64,000 nucleotides of DNA from Hyphomicrobiales bacterium (GTDB taxonomy: Bacteria > Pseudomonadota > Alphaproteobacteria > Rhizobiales > Rhizobiaceae), in contig UCMW01000019.1 in assembly GCA_900473745.1 (NCBI GenBank), positions 124,001 through 188,000 of the forward strand, in the 5' to 3' direction. The notes under the pieces are model-generated. The model ran no database searches. It was not told where the DNA came from and saw nothing but the letters and a program-made list of their open reading frames with translations. Every line of letters begins with the position of its first letter. Within the stretch, counting starts at the first letter, position 1. Shown in pieces: positions 36,752-45,187 of the stretch. The position numbers and the translations under genes are program-made.

Positions 36752-38821
36752 ATGGACGACAACGATCTCTTTTCCGGCATGCCGCTCGCCCAGAAGGTCG
36801 AGGCAGACCCCGTGACCACTGCGCCCCCCGCCCCGGCCGCCCGGCCGGCAGCAGAAGCAGTACAGCCTCGGGCCATGCCGTCGACCTCCTCCGGCGACGA
36901 ATACGGCGCCTCGTCGATCCGCGTTCTCGAAGGTCTCGAGCCGGTGCGCATGCGTCCGGGCATGTATATCGGCGGCACGGACGAAAAGGCGCTGCATCAC
37001 CTCTTCGCCGAAGTCATCGACAACTCGATGGACGAAGCGGTGGCCGGCCACGCCAATTTCATCGACGTGCACCTCGACACGCAGGGTTTCCTGACAGTCA
37101 CCGATAACGGCCGCGGCATTCCCGTCGAACTTCATCCGCAGGTGCCCGGCAAGTCGACGCTCGAAGTGATCATGACCAAGCTGCATGCCGGCGGCAAATT
37201 CGACGGCAAGGCCTATGAGACCTCAGGCGGTCTGCACGGCGTCGGCGTCTCCGTCGTCAACGCGCTCTCCGACCTGCTCGAGGTCGAAGTCGCGCGCAAT
37301 CGCAAGCTCTATCGCCAGACCTTCTCGCGCGGCGTCCCGCAGGGTGGACTCGAGGAACTCGGCGAAGTGCACAATCGACGCGGGACGCGCGTGCGCTTCC
37401 ATCCTGACCCGCAAATCTTCGGTGAGCATGCGAAGTTCGATCCAGGCCGGATCTTCCGCATGGCGCGCTCTAAAGCCTATCTCTTCGGCGGCGTCGAAAT
37501 CCGCTGGTCCTGCGATCCTGGGATGGTGCCCGAGGGTGGCGACATTCCGGAGAAGGCGGTCTTCCACTTCCCCGGCGGCTTGAAGGATTACCTGGCCGCC
37601 ACGCTCGGCAAGGAATTCACAGTCACCCGCGAAATCTTCGCCGGCAAGACCGAAAAGACCGGCGGCCATGGTGCGATGGAATGGGCCGTGACCTGGTATG
37701 GTGGCGATCCGGCGCTGCATTCCTATTGCAACACTATCCCGACACCTGAAGGCGGCACGCATGAGGCTGGTCTGCGCATCGCGCTGACCAAGGGCCTCAA
37801 GAACTATGCCGAACTGACACAGAACAAGCGGGCTCGCGAGATCACCACCGACGACGTGATGATTTCGGCGGTCGGCATGCTCTCGGTCTTCATCCGCGAA
37901 CCGGAATTCGTTGGCCAGACGAAGGACAAGCTCGCGACCGTCGAGGCCCAGCGCATCGTTGAAAACGTGCTGCGCGACCCCTTCGACCATTACCTCGCCG
38001 ACAACCCCAACGAAGCGGCCAAGCTGCTCGACTGGGTCATCGAGCGCTGCGAGGAACGGCTCCGCCGCCGCAAGGAGAAGGAAGTCAACCGCAAGACCGC
38101 CGTGCGCAAGCTACGCCTGCCGGGCAAGCTTGCCGACTGCTCGCAGAATACGGCTGAAGGTGCCGAACTCTTCATCGTCGAAGGTGACTCGGCCGGTGGC
38201 TCGGCCAAGCAGGCGCGCAATCGCTCCAATCAGGCGATCCTGCCGCTGCGCGGCAAGATCCTCAATGTCGGCTCGGCCAGCCGCGAAAAACTGATGGCCA
38301 ACCAGCAGATTGCCGACCTGATCCAGGCGCTCGGCTGCGGTACGCGGACGAAGTATCGTGACGAAGACCTGCGCTATGAGCGCATCATCGTCATGACCGA
38401 TGCCGACGTCGACGGCGCGCATATCGCCTCGCTGCTGATCACATTCTTCTACCAGGAAATGCCGGAGCTGATCCGCGGCAATCACCTCTATCTTGCGGTG
38501 CCGCCACTCTACGTCATTCGCCAGGGGGCGAAGACCGTCTATGCCCGTGACGATGTCCACCGCGCGGAGCTCATGGAAACGGTGTTCAAGGGCAAGAAAG
38601 TCGAAATCGGTCGCTTTAAAGGCCTCGGTGAAATGATGCCGGCGCAGCTCAAGGAAACGACGATGGATCCGGCCAAGCGAACGTTGCTCCGCGTCGGCAT
38701 AGACGACGTCGACTTCGAGGGAACGCGTGATGCTGTGGATGCGCTGATGGGCACAAAGCCGGAAGCACGTTTCCGCTTCATCCAGGAGCGTGCGGCCTTC
38801 GCAGAGAACCTGGACATCTGA
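36752..38821 (+). CDS. parE: DNA topoisomerase IV subunit B
   Basis: 689 residues from MDDNDLFSGMPLAQ; the in-frame stretch from 36521 is antisense to the hydrolase gene. A ~45-residue Pro/Ala-rich N-terminus precedes the GHKL ATPase (EVIDNSMDEAV, DNGRGIPVE, GGLHGVGVSVVNALS), transducer domain and TOPRIM domain (IVEGDSAGGSAKQAR, RGKILNVG, MTDADVDGAHI). With ParC it decatenates sister chromosomes. The QAILPLRGKILNV sequence fits the GyrB/ParE family; chromosome context and length favour ParE. Confidence 0.95.
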   Translation: MDDNDLFSGMPLAQKVEADPVTTAPPAPAARPAAEAVQPRAMPSTSSGDEYGASSIRVLEGLEPVRMRPGMYIGGTDEKALHHLFAEVIDNSMDEAVAGHANFIDVHLDTQGFLTVTDNGRGIPVELHPQVPGKSTLEVIMTKLHAGGKFDGKAYETSGGLHGVGVSVVNALSDLLEVEVARNRKLYRQTFSRGVPQGGLEELGEVHNRRGTRVRFHPDPQIFGEHAKFDPGRIFRMARSKAYLFGGVEIRWSCDPGMVPEGGDIPEKAVFHFPGGLKDYLAATLGKEFTVTREIFAGKTEKTGGHGAMEWAVTWYGGDPALHSYCNTIPTPEGGTHEAGLRIALTKGLKNYAELTQNKRAREITTDDVMISAVGMLSVFIREPEFVGQTKDKLATVEAQRIVENVLRDPFDHYLADNPNEAAKLLDWVIERCEERLRRRKEKEVNRKTAVRKLRLPGKLADCSQNTAEGAELFIVEGDSAGGSAKQARNRSNQAILPLRGKILNVGSASREKLMANQQIADLIQALGCGTRTKYRDEDLRYERIIVMTDADVDGAHIASLLITFFYQEMPELIRGNHLYLAVPPLYVIRQGAKTVYARDDVHRAELMETVFKGKKVEIGRFKGLGEMMPAQLKETTMDPAKRTLLRVGIDDVDFEGTRDAVDALMGTKPEARFRFIQERAAFAENLDI

Positions 38822-38870
38822 CGCACGGCGGCCATGAGACCTCGGTGTCCCGCTTGTTTCCCGACCGGGA

Positions 38871-40118
38871 ATGCTCCATATGCAGGGCAGTTTTAACGGG
38901 ACACCTCAGATTGTGAGCCAGGCTGATATTCAGACCCCGTCGAAAGCGCCACGTTGGCTCGGTCAGGCAACGGCCAATCGCATCGCGCTCATCACCCCGA
39001 TCTCGGTGGCGCGCTGGTTGCTGGTGCTGATCGGCATTGCGGCCATCTATTTCTTCCACGGTTTCCTTGTGCCGGTGCTCGCATCGCTGGTCATCGCCTT
39101 TGCCAGCTGGCCGCTCTACCGGCGGCTGCTGGATCGGATCGGCGGCAACACGACCCTCGGCGCGACGCTGGCCCTGCTCTTCATCCTTGCCTTCCTGATC
39201 GTGCCCATCGGCATTGCGATCTCCTATGCGGTCGAGGAAATCCGTCAATGGATCATCTGGGCTGTCGAGGCGAATACGACGGGCGCGCCGCCACCGGCCT
39301 GGATCTCGGCCCTTCCTCGTATCGGGGAATGGCTCGCGGGCAAATGGAACGAGCATATCGGCCAGCCGGGCGCGATCGGGGAGCTCATCCAGATCGTCAG
39401 CGGCGCCAATATCGGCAATATCTACCGCGCCGTGATCGCTGCCGGCGATGGGCTCTTTCATTTGTTGCTGACCCTGCTCTTCATGCTGATCGCACTGTTC
39501 TTCGTCTATCGCGACGGCGCTAATTTTGCGCGCCAGCTCGACCTGCTCGGCGAACGCATCCTGCCCAATCGGTGGGAACGCATTTCGCGCGTAGTTCCCG
39601 CCACGATCAGCTCGACGGTCACCGGCATGACGCTGATCGCGATCGGCGAAGGCATCATACTCGGCATTGCCTACTGGTTTGCCGGTGTGCCCTCCCCCGT
39701 GACGCTGGGTGTCATCACCGGCGTGATGGCACTCATCCCTGGCGGTGCGCCGCTCTCCTTCACACTCGTCTCGGTCTATCTCGTGGCAAGCGGTGCGACG
39801 ATTCCGGGCGTGGCTCTCTTCATCTGGGGATCGGTCGAACTCTTCATCGTCGACAAGACGGTGCGCCCGCGCCTTGTCGGCGGGCCGATCAAGCTGCCCT
39901 TCCTCCCGACCTTCTTCGGTCTGGTCGGTGGGGTGAAGACAATGGGCTTTCTCGGCCTCTTCATCGGCCCGGTTCTGATGGCGCTGCTTGTCTCGATCTG
40001 GCGCGAATGGATCCGCGAGGTCGAACTGTCGGACGAACTGCCTCCGCTCGAGGCCCAGAGTGAGCTTGACCTCGCGGCCGAATCCGAAGCCGAACCGCGC
40101 CGGACATCGGCAGGGTGA
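38871..40118 (+). CDS. AI-2E-family (PerM-like) permease
   Basis: 415 residues (an ATG at 38880 is an alternative start). Multiple membrane segments fall at ~45-110 (two or three), ~205-240 and ~265-375, with a long central soluble part. The conserved ends are TGVMALIPGGAPLSFTLVS and LPTFFGLVGGVKTMGFLGLFIGP, which mark the AI-2E transporter family. Members export or transport diverse small molecules; the actual substrate is unknown. It lies 49 bp after parE. Confidence 0.9.
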   Translation: MLHMQGSFNGTPQIVSQADIQTPSKAPRWLGQATANRIALITPISVARWLLVLIGIAAIYFFHGFLVPVLASLVIAFASWPLYRRLLDRIGGNTTLGATLALLFILAFLIVPIGIAISYAVEEIRQWIIWAVEANTTGAPPPAWISALPRIGEWLAGKWNEHIGQPGAIGELIQIVSGANIGNIYRAVIAAGDGLFHLLLTLLFMLIALFFVYRDGANFARQLDLLGERILPNRWERISRVVPATISSTVTGMTLIAIGEGIILGIAYWFAGVPSPVTLGVITGVMALIPGGAPLSFTLVSVYLVASGATIPGVALFIWGSVELFIVDKTVRPRLVGGPIKLPFLPTFFGLVGGVKTMGFLGLFIGPVLMALLVSIWREWIREVELSDELPPLEAQSELDLAAESEAEPRRTSAG

Positions 40119-40272
40119 CGCGGTCCCGCTGATGCCGTGCGCATCGAAAACCCGGCGTTCGCCGTCGGCGGGTGCTGCATGCAGGCTGACGTTAGGCGCC
40201 AGCATGCCTTGCTTTGGCTCCATTCCTTTTGTTTCGTCTCCCCCGCTGCCAGCTGTCCCCGGAGTCCCGTGA

Positions 40273-40686
40273 ATGAAGACCGCCTTGATCATGATGACGA
40301 TTCTCGGATGCGACGACAGCGTCAGCCAATGTGAATTCGTCGAAACGCCGGTAGAACGATTCGTTTCGATCGAGTTGTGTGACGCGGCGTCGGAAGAGAT
40401 CCTGGGCCGCTACACAAATATCGGCTACCCCACCGCCGTTGCCGTGTGCCAGACACCGCCACCCGAAATTGCCCAGGCCATCGCTGCTTCAAACCAGACC
40501 CTTGCGGATCCCGAGGCACAAGCCGCCATACCCAGCGAAGAACAGCACAGAACGTTGAGAGACAGGGCTATCGATGCGGTCCGGCAAGTCTTGCCGGGCA
40601 CGGCCCAGATCAAGATGATCTTCGAGAAGCCGATCCACGTGGTGTCGGACAGCTATTCCTGGGTTGCGAAAAAGATCGTCCCCTGA
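40273..40686 (+). CDS. Conserved small protein of unknown function
   Basis: 137 residues; GGAG lies 8-11 bp upstream of the ATG. I do not recognise a domain. The N-terminal half has four cysteines (residues ~13, 20, 36 and 59) and a beta-rich segment FVSIELCDAASEEILGRYTNIGYP. The C-terminal half is a polar helix ending in a beta hairpin (IKMIFEKPIHVVSDSYSWVAKK). No signal peptide is convincing. Codon use is typical of the window, so it looks genuine. It converges with the DUF2336 gene 5 bp away. Confidence 0.65.
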   Translation: MKTALIMMTILGCDDSVSQCEFVETPVERFVSIELCDAASEEILGRYTNIGYPTAVAVCQTPPPEIAQAIAASNQTLADPEAQAAIPSEEQHRTLRDRAIDAVRQVLPGTAQIKMIFEKPIHVVSDSYSWVAKKIVP

Positions 40687-40691
40687 AGCGC

Positions 40692-41831
40692 TCACGCCGC
40701 CGCGAGCGCAAAGCCGCTCGCATATTCGCGCGCAAGACGACGCTCTTCCGCAATCGCCACCCGTTCCACCATGTCGATGAGGGCGCGCGCAGCGTCGGTG
40801 AGATTGTGCATGTCGCGGTAACGCACCACAAGACGACGAGCGATATGGTCCAGCTCGATCGCATCGGCCGACTGGATGAGGCTGCGCCAGAGCATCACGG
40901 CATCGACGAAGAGTGGGCTGACATCGCGGCCTAGACCGGCCGATTCCAGGAGGGCGCGGACCGCATGGAAGCGACCCGTCGCAAGGATGGAACGGACACG
41001 GCGTTCTTCCAACCCGGAAATCGCAACAATTGCGGCCGAGAAGAAATCGGTACGGCCGGCGCAGAGCGCGTGCATCAGAAAGGCAGGCGTCAGGCGGCCC
41101 GCGACCCGCAGCTGATCGGTGAGGCGTGACAGTTCCTCACCATGAACGTCGGCCAGAAGCGCAATCGTCGCGCAGTCTCCGGCCTCACGGGCGATGCGCT
41201 CGATCCGTCGGCTACCGATGGCGCCGATAACGAGGCCCGAGACCGCCAGGGCTTCCGTGACGAACTGAACAAGGAGCTGGCGCACGCCGCTACTCAGGTC
41301 GTTTCGATCGAGGAGGCGCGCGCGAATGCCTTCACAATGGCCATGGCGTTCGGCGATGCGCCGGAGCGTGAACCGCGTGAACCGGGCGCCGGGATTTTCG
41401 AGGAGAACTTCCAGCTCCGCAGCGTCACCGATCTCGGCAAGCGCAGCAGCGACACCGATACTCACCTCGGTGCGGGCAGCGATCAGCGCGCGGGTCTCGA
41501 TCGTTCCGCGGCCAGCGATATCCACCAGATCGGCATCGGAAAGGACCGGCGAGTGAAGGATGACGGCGGACGCGATCTCGGGTTGGTCTTCCGCGAGCGA
41601 CACCATGAGAGCGCGGGGTGCCCTTGCCTCGCGTGCCAGCACGTCTGCCAATGCTAGGCGAACCTGGGGCGACGGATCATCGAGCAGGTAGGTCATCGCC
41701 ATCTGGGCGGACTGGCGCTCTTCCGGGGCCATGTCAGACTTCAGATAGGCTCGCGCAAGGGCGTTTGCCGCACGGGCGCGCTCCTGCGTCTTCGCCGTTT
41801 CGACCCATCTGAGAAAAGCTGCAACGATCAA
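40692..41831 (-). CDS. DUF2336 family protein (HEAT-like repeats)
   Basis: About 379 residues if it starts at the TTG giving (M)IVAAFLRWVETAK, which resembles how related proteins begin; the frame stays open to a TTG at 41894. The protein is alpha-helical. DDPSPQVRLALADVLAREARAPRALMVSLAEDQPEIASAVIL resembles HEAT-repeat helices, followed by the C-terminal DUF2336 helices. There is no enzymatic motif. The family is alphaproteobacterial and of unknown function, probably a scaffold or regulator. The start is uncertain. Confidence 0.8.
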   Translation of the reverse strand: MIVAAFLRWVETAKTQERARAANALARAYLKSDMAPEERQSAQMAMTYLLDDPSPQVRLALADVLAREARAPRALMVSLAEDQPEIASAVILHSPVLSDADLVDIAGRGTIETRALIAARTEVSIGVAAALAEIGDAAELEVLLENPGARFTRFTLRRIAERHGHCEGIRARLLDRNDLSSGVRQLLVQFVTEALAVSGLVIGAIGSRRIERIAREAGDCATIALLADVHGEELSRLTDQLRVAGRLTPAFLMHALCAGRTDFFSAAIVAISGLEERRVRSILATGRFHAVRALLESAGLGRDVSPLFVDAVMLWRSLIQSADAIELDHIARRLVVRYRDMHNLTDAARALIDMVERVAIAEERRLAREYASGFALAAA

Positions 41832-41985
41832 AGTCGAACCCACTCGCCACCTGTGTACACCCGATGCATTCGGTGCCTGAGACACTAGGTTCAAAGTGTT
41901 TAAGAAACGTTCACCACGTTCATTAACCTCTTCGGCGAGACCTGATTTCGGCCCATCCTTCCTCGCCCGATCGTCCGGGTTGCCC

Positions 41986-42597
41986 CTAGCTTCGCTGGCC
42001 GGGTCGCTTCAGCTCGAAGACGGGCCCCATTCCGGCATAGTCCATATAGCCCAGGCGCATGATCGGGTCGGCGACGGCCAGATCGAAACGTCCATCCCGT
42101 ATCATCGCGTCGGCGATATGGATGCCGACCACCTGTCCGAAGACGGCGTGACTGTCGGTATCATTGCCGTCCATGTCGGGCAGGGTCAACACCTTGGTCA
42201 CCCGACATTCCAGAGCCGCCGCCGCCTGCCCCACGTAGGGCGCATCGACCAGCCTGCCCTGTCCTGCGGTGAGGCCCGCCAAGGCGAATTCGTCTTCCTC
42301 ATAGGGAACGGCTGCCGAGGAAGCATTCATCTGATCGAGAAGCGATCGGCTGACGAAACTTGCCGTGAACACACCGGTCTCCTCGACATTGCGCAGGCTG
42401 TCCTTGCGGCCGCTCGACGAAAACATCACCATCTTCGGCCGGTCACCGACGGCGTTGAAGAAGGAATAGGGGGACAGGTTGAGGCTGCCGTCCCTGCCCT
42501 TGCTGCCGATCCAGCCGATGGGGCGAGGCGCCACGATCGCCTTGAAGGGATCATGCGCCATGCCATGGGCATTCGATTCGGTATCGTAGAACATCAA
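41986..42597 (-). CDS. Flavin reductase-like (FMN-binding split barrel) protein
   Basis: 203 residues. The flavin-reductase split-barrel signature appears as PRPIGWIGSKGRDGSLNLSPYSFFNAVGDRPKMVMFSS near residues 25-65, with the later EFALAGLTAGQGRLVDAPYV segment. Members bind FMN and use NAD(P)H, often supplying reduced flavin to a monooxygenase. The start overlaps the upstream nitroreductase stop by 4 bp, so the two flavoproteins are made together. Substrate unknown. Confidence 0.88.
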   Translation of the reverse strand: MMFYDTESNAHGMAHDPFKAIVAPRPIGWIGSKGRDGSLNLSPYSFFNAVGDRPKMVMFSSSGRKDSLRNVEETGVFTASFVSRSLLDQMNASSAAVPYEEDEFALAGLTAGQGRLVDAPYVGQAAAALECRVTKVLTLPDMDGNDTDSHAVFGQVVGIHIADAMIRDGRFDLAVADPIMRLGYMDYAGMGPVFELKRPGQRS

Positions 42598-43178
42598 TCC
42601 TCGCCGCCCTGCCAGGACACGACATCCGCCAAAGCCGGACGTGGGCGCTCGACGATCGGGAATTCGGTTGAGCCGATATGGATGAATCCGGCGACCTTTA
42701 CGCCGGGCTTTACGCCGAGAAGCGGATGGGCGCGTTCATCGAAGGCGAACCATTCGCTCAGCCAGTTCGAGACGTAGCCATGGGCATTGGCAGCCATCAG
42801 AAGGTTGAGGCAGACGGCACCGGCCGACATGACCTGCTCCCATTCCGGGATTTTCGCATGCGGTGCTGCGGTCGAAATGACGCCGATGACGACTGGCGCG
42901 CGCGTAAACCGGGTGCGCTCGACCTGAATCATCTCTTCGGAAAGGGCCGGGTTCTTCTCCAGGGCAAGCTTCAGCAGTTCCTCGCTGATGCGCGCACGCT
43001 CCTGCCCGCGATAGACAACGAAACGCCAGGGCGCGATCTTGCCGTGGTCGGGAACACGGATAGCAAGCGACAGAATCGACTCGATTTCCCCCTTGTCCGG
43101 ACCTGGCTCACACATCTGAAATGCGGGTACGGAGCGGCGAACTGCGAGATAATCGAGCAGCTTCAAGTCTTTTTTCAT
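42594..43178 (-). CDS. Nitroreductase-family flavoprotein
   Basis: 194 residues from MKKDLKLLDYLAVRRSV; an in-frame start at 43232 would add 18 residues. FMN-binding features include YLAVRRSVPAFQM at the N-terminus, AIRVPDHGKIAPWRFVVYRG, and a C-terminal LLGVKPGVKVAGFIHIG. It resembles the YdjA/malonic-semialdehyde-reductase type of small nitroreductases. It probably reduces a nitro or quinone compound with NAD(P)H. Coupled to the split-barrel flavin protein by a 4-bp overlap. Confidence 0.88.
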   Translation of the reverse strand: MKKDLKLLDYLAVRRSVPAFQMCEPGPDKGEIESILSLAIRVPDHGKIAPWRFVVYRGQERARISEELLKLALEKNPALSEEMIQVERTRFTRAPVVIGVISTAAPHAKIPEWEQVMSAGAVCLNLLMAANAHGYVSNWLSEWFAFDERAHPLLGVKPGVKVAGFIHIGSTEFPIVERPRPALADVVSWQGGED

Positions 43179-43279
43179 TTTCTTGATACCTTCATAGGCC
43201 TTGGCGGGGTCGGCAGGTCTTGAAATTGCCATGTGGTTCGGTTTGAAGTTGCTGGCATTGGTAAGGAAGTCAACACACA

Positions 43280-44242
43280 GTGCATCGCATGTTTCCTCAA
43301 CTCGGTTTCAGCCGGCTGCTGCTCGGGCTCTTTATTGCCTTGGCTGGCGCGCTGCCGATTCATGCACAGGAAGCCTTCGAAACATTCAAGCAGCTCAATG
43401 GCTCCACCAAGATGCCGAAGCTCAAGGCTTTCTCGGCACCTGGCCTTAGCAACATCACCACGCCCACCCAAGGCCGCAACGTAAAGCTCGACGCAAAGCT
43501 GACGGATGAAGGCCAGCCGATGCAGCACGGATTGTCCTGGCGCGTCTTCAGCCCGATCCCCGATGTCGACGGCAAGCTTCCGCTTCTGGCCAGCGCCGAA
43601 GGCGGAAGTGCCGCCTTTCAGCTGGCACCGGGCGACTATTTCGTCAACGTTTCCTTCGGACGCGCCGGCGCGACCAAGAAACTCAACATTCCCGTCGAAG
43701 GTGATGTCGCCGACCAGGTCTTGGTGCTCGATGCCGGCGGCATGTCGCTCAATGCCATCTCGGGCACCGACACGCATATTCCCGACAAGCAGCTCAGCTT
43801 CGACATCTATTCCACCGATATACGCGAAGATGGCGAGCGGGGCCTGGTTCTGGCCGACGTCAAGCCGAACACCATCGTCCGGCTGAATGCCGGCACCTAT
43901 CATGTCGTCTCGGAATACGGGTCGATCAATGCTGTCGTGCGCGCGGACATCACCGTGGATGCCGGGGAGCTCACGGAAGCCACGATGCAGCACCGCGCCT
44001 CTCAAGTGGGGCTCAAGCTCGTTTCGGAAGAAGGCGGGGAAGCCATCGCCGATACGGCATGGTCCATCCTCACCTCCGGCGGTGACATCGTCGCGGAAAG
44101 CGTCAGCGCGTTCCCCGTCATGGTGCTAGCGGAAGGCCAGTATACGGCGGTCGCCCGCAACAAGGACAAGATCTTCCAGAAGGACTTCGAAGTGAAGGCC
44201 GGCACCAACATGGACGTCGAGCTGATGCTCAACCAGTCCTGA
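43280..44242 (+). CDS. Exported protein with three tandem beta-sandwich-like modules
   Basis: 320 residues from GTG at 43280 (ATG at 43289 is an alternative; AAGGAAG lies upstream). A signal peptide (LLLGLFIALAGALPIHAQ) ends near residue 30. The remainder seems built of three related modules, about 67-150, 154-236 and 241-318. Each has a strand such as LSWRVFS, LSFDIYS or TAWSILT, then an L-x-x-G-x-Y turn (GDY 118-120, GTY 205-207, GQY 286-288), and closes with a V-x-(A/G)G-type strand. This suggests repeated carboxypeptidase-regulatory or PEGA-like folds in the periplasm. No enzyme motif is seen and the function is unknown. Confidence 0.75.
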   Translation: MHRMFPQLGFSRLLLGLFIALAGALPIHAQEAFETFKQLNGSTKMPKLKAFSAPGLSNITTPTQGRNVKLDAKLTDEGQPMQHGLSWRVFSPIPDVDGKLPLLASAEGGSAAFQLAPGDYFVNVSFGRAGATKKLNIPVEGDVADQVLVLDAGGMSLNAISGTDTHIPDKQLSFDIYSTDIREDGERGLVLADVKPNTIVRLNAGTYHVVSEYGSINAVVRADITVDAGELTEATMQHRASQVGLKLVSEEGGEAIADTAWSILTSGGDIVAESVSAFPVMVLAEGQYTAVARNKDKIFQKDFEVKAGTNMDVELMLNQS

Positions 44243-44246
44243 CGCG

Positions 44247-45086
44247 TCAGGCCGCGCGGCGGAATTTTCGACGCTCTGCAGGTGCCATGTTGAAGACAGC
44301 ACCAAAGAGACGCGCCAGCAGATCCTTGCGGTCGGCGTGGCTGCTCAGCTCTTCCCAAGGGATCATCCTGCCGACACGGGCCTGAATCGTCGAGCCGGAC
44401 AGCCGGCGGAACTCGCGGATCAGAAGCGAGACGCGCAATGTCAGCGAAATCTTGCTGGCGAGATGGAATAGCCGGCCATTCTGGCCCTCGAAATAGACAG
44501 GCACGACATTGGCCCTGGCGGCCTGGATCAGCTTTGCGGGGAACATCTTCCAGGGCAGGTCTTCGGCGCGGCCAAAACCCTTCTTCGCGGTGGCAACGCC
44601 ACCCGCGGGGAAAATCACCACGGTCACACCGTCCTTGAGAAGCCGGAGCGCCTCGTGGCGTGTCTGCATGTTGAGGGCAAGCGCCTCCTTGGTCTCCTCG
44701 AAGGAAACCGGCAGCGAATACGGCGCCATTTCCGGCACCTTCAGGAGTTCGTTGTTGATCAGCACCCGGAAAGGACGACCGAGCTGTTCGGCGATTGCGA
44801 GCACAGCTATACCGTCACCAATGCCGAAGGGATGATTGGCGACGATGACAATCGGTCCATCGGGAAGGGTCTGGGGAGGCCAGGTGCCATCCACCTTGAG
44901 GTCGACATTGATAAGGTCGAGCATCTTGCCGAAGACGCGGTCGGTCTTGCCGACGATGTCATTGCGCCAAATCTCGTAGAGGCGGGTGAAGCGGTCACGG
45001 CCAGAGAGGCCTTCGATCGATCGGATGAACCAGCGCTTGAGCTTCGGGTCGCGCTCGTTGGCATAGGACAGTTCTTTGAACTTCAC
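44247..45086 (-). CDS. Lysophospholipid acyltransferase-family protein (PlsC-like)
   Basis: 279 residues. The acyltransferase block I is VANHPFGIGDGIAV, with five residues between His and Asp instead of the canonical four, as in the hemolysin-like LPLAT subgroup. Block III is VTVVIFPAGGVATAKKG, and the phosphate-binding block is VPVYFEGQNGRLF. It lacks a clear membrane anchor. It likely acylates a lysophospholipid or an ornithine/amino-lipid precursor at the inner membrane; I cannot assign the substrate. It converges with the exported three-module gene 4 bp away. Confidence 0.85.
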   Translation of the reverse strand: MKFKELSYANERDPKLKRWFIRSIEGLSGRDRFTRLYEIWRNDIVGKTDRVFGKMLDLINVDLKVDGTWPPQTLPDGPIVIVANHPFGIGDGIAVLAIAEQLGRPFRVLINNELLKVPEMAPYSLPVSFEETKEALALNMQTRHEALRLLKDGVTVVIFPAGGVATAKKGFGRAEDLPWKMFPAKLIQAARANVVPVYFEGQNGRLFHLASKISLTLRVSLLIREFRRLSGSTIQARVGRMIPWEELSSHADRKDLLARLFGAVFNMAPAERRKFRRAA

Positions 45087-45146
45087 GGGAAGGCTCCAAT
45101 CGCGCGGAGGATCATCATTCCGTCATATGCCGTTTCGATGACAGCC

Positions 45147-45176
45147 GTCTGACAGCGTTGCGACACGCTGCCAGAC
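45147..45176 (-). terminator. 12-bp hairpin after thrS, no U-tract
   Basis: GTCTGACAGCGT (45147-45158) and ACGCTGCCAGAC (45165-45176) pair with a single mismatch or G-U and a 6-nt loop. The hairpin starts 11 bp after the thrS stop. No T-run follows, so it may be a weak or Rho-aided terminator. Confidence 0.5.
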
Positions 45177-45187
45177 AGCCCTTATTC

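Noticed and set aside
40119..40272. Possible additional gene between the AI-2E permease and the small unknown protein
   Set aside because: Frames here are short and lack codon bias; the interval is probably a spacer with a promoter.
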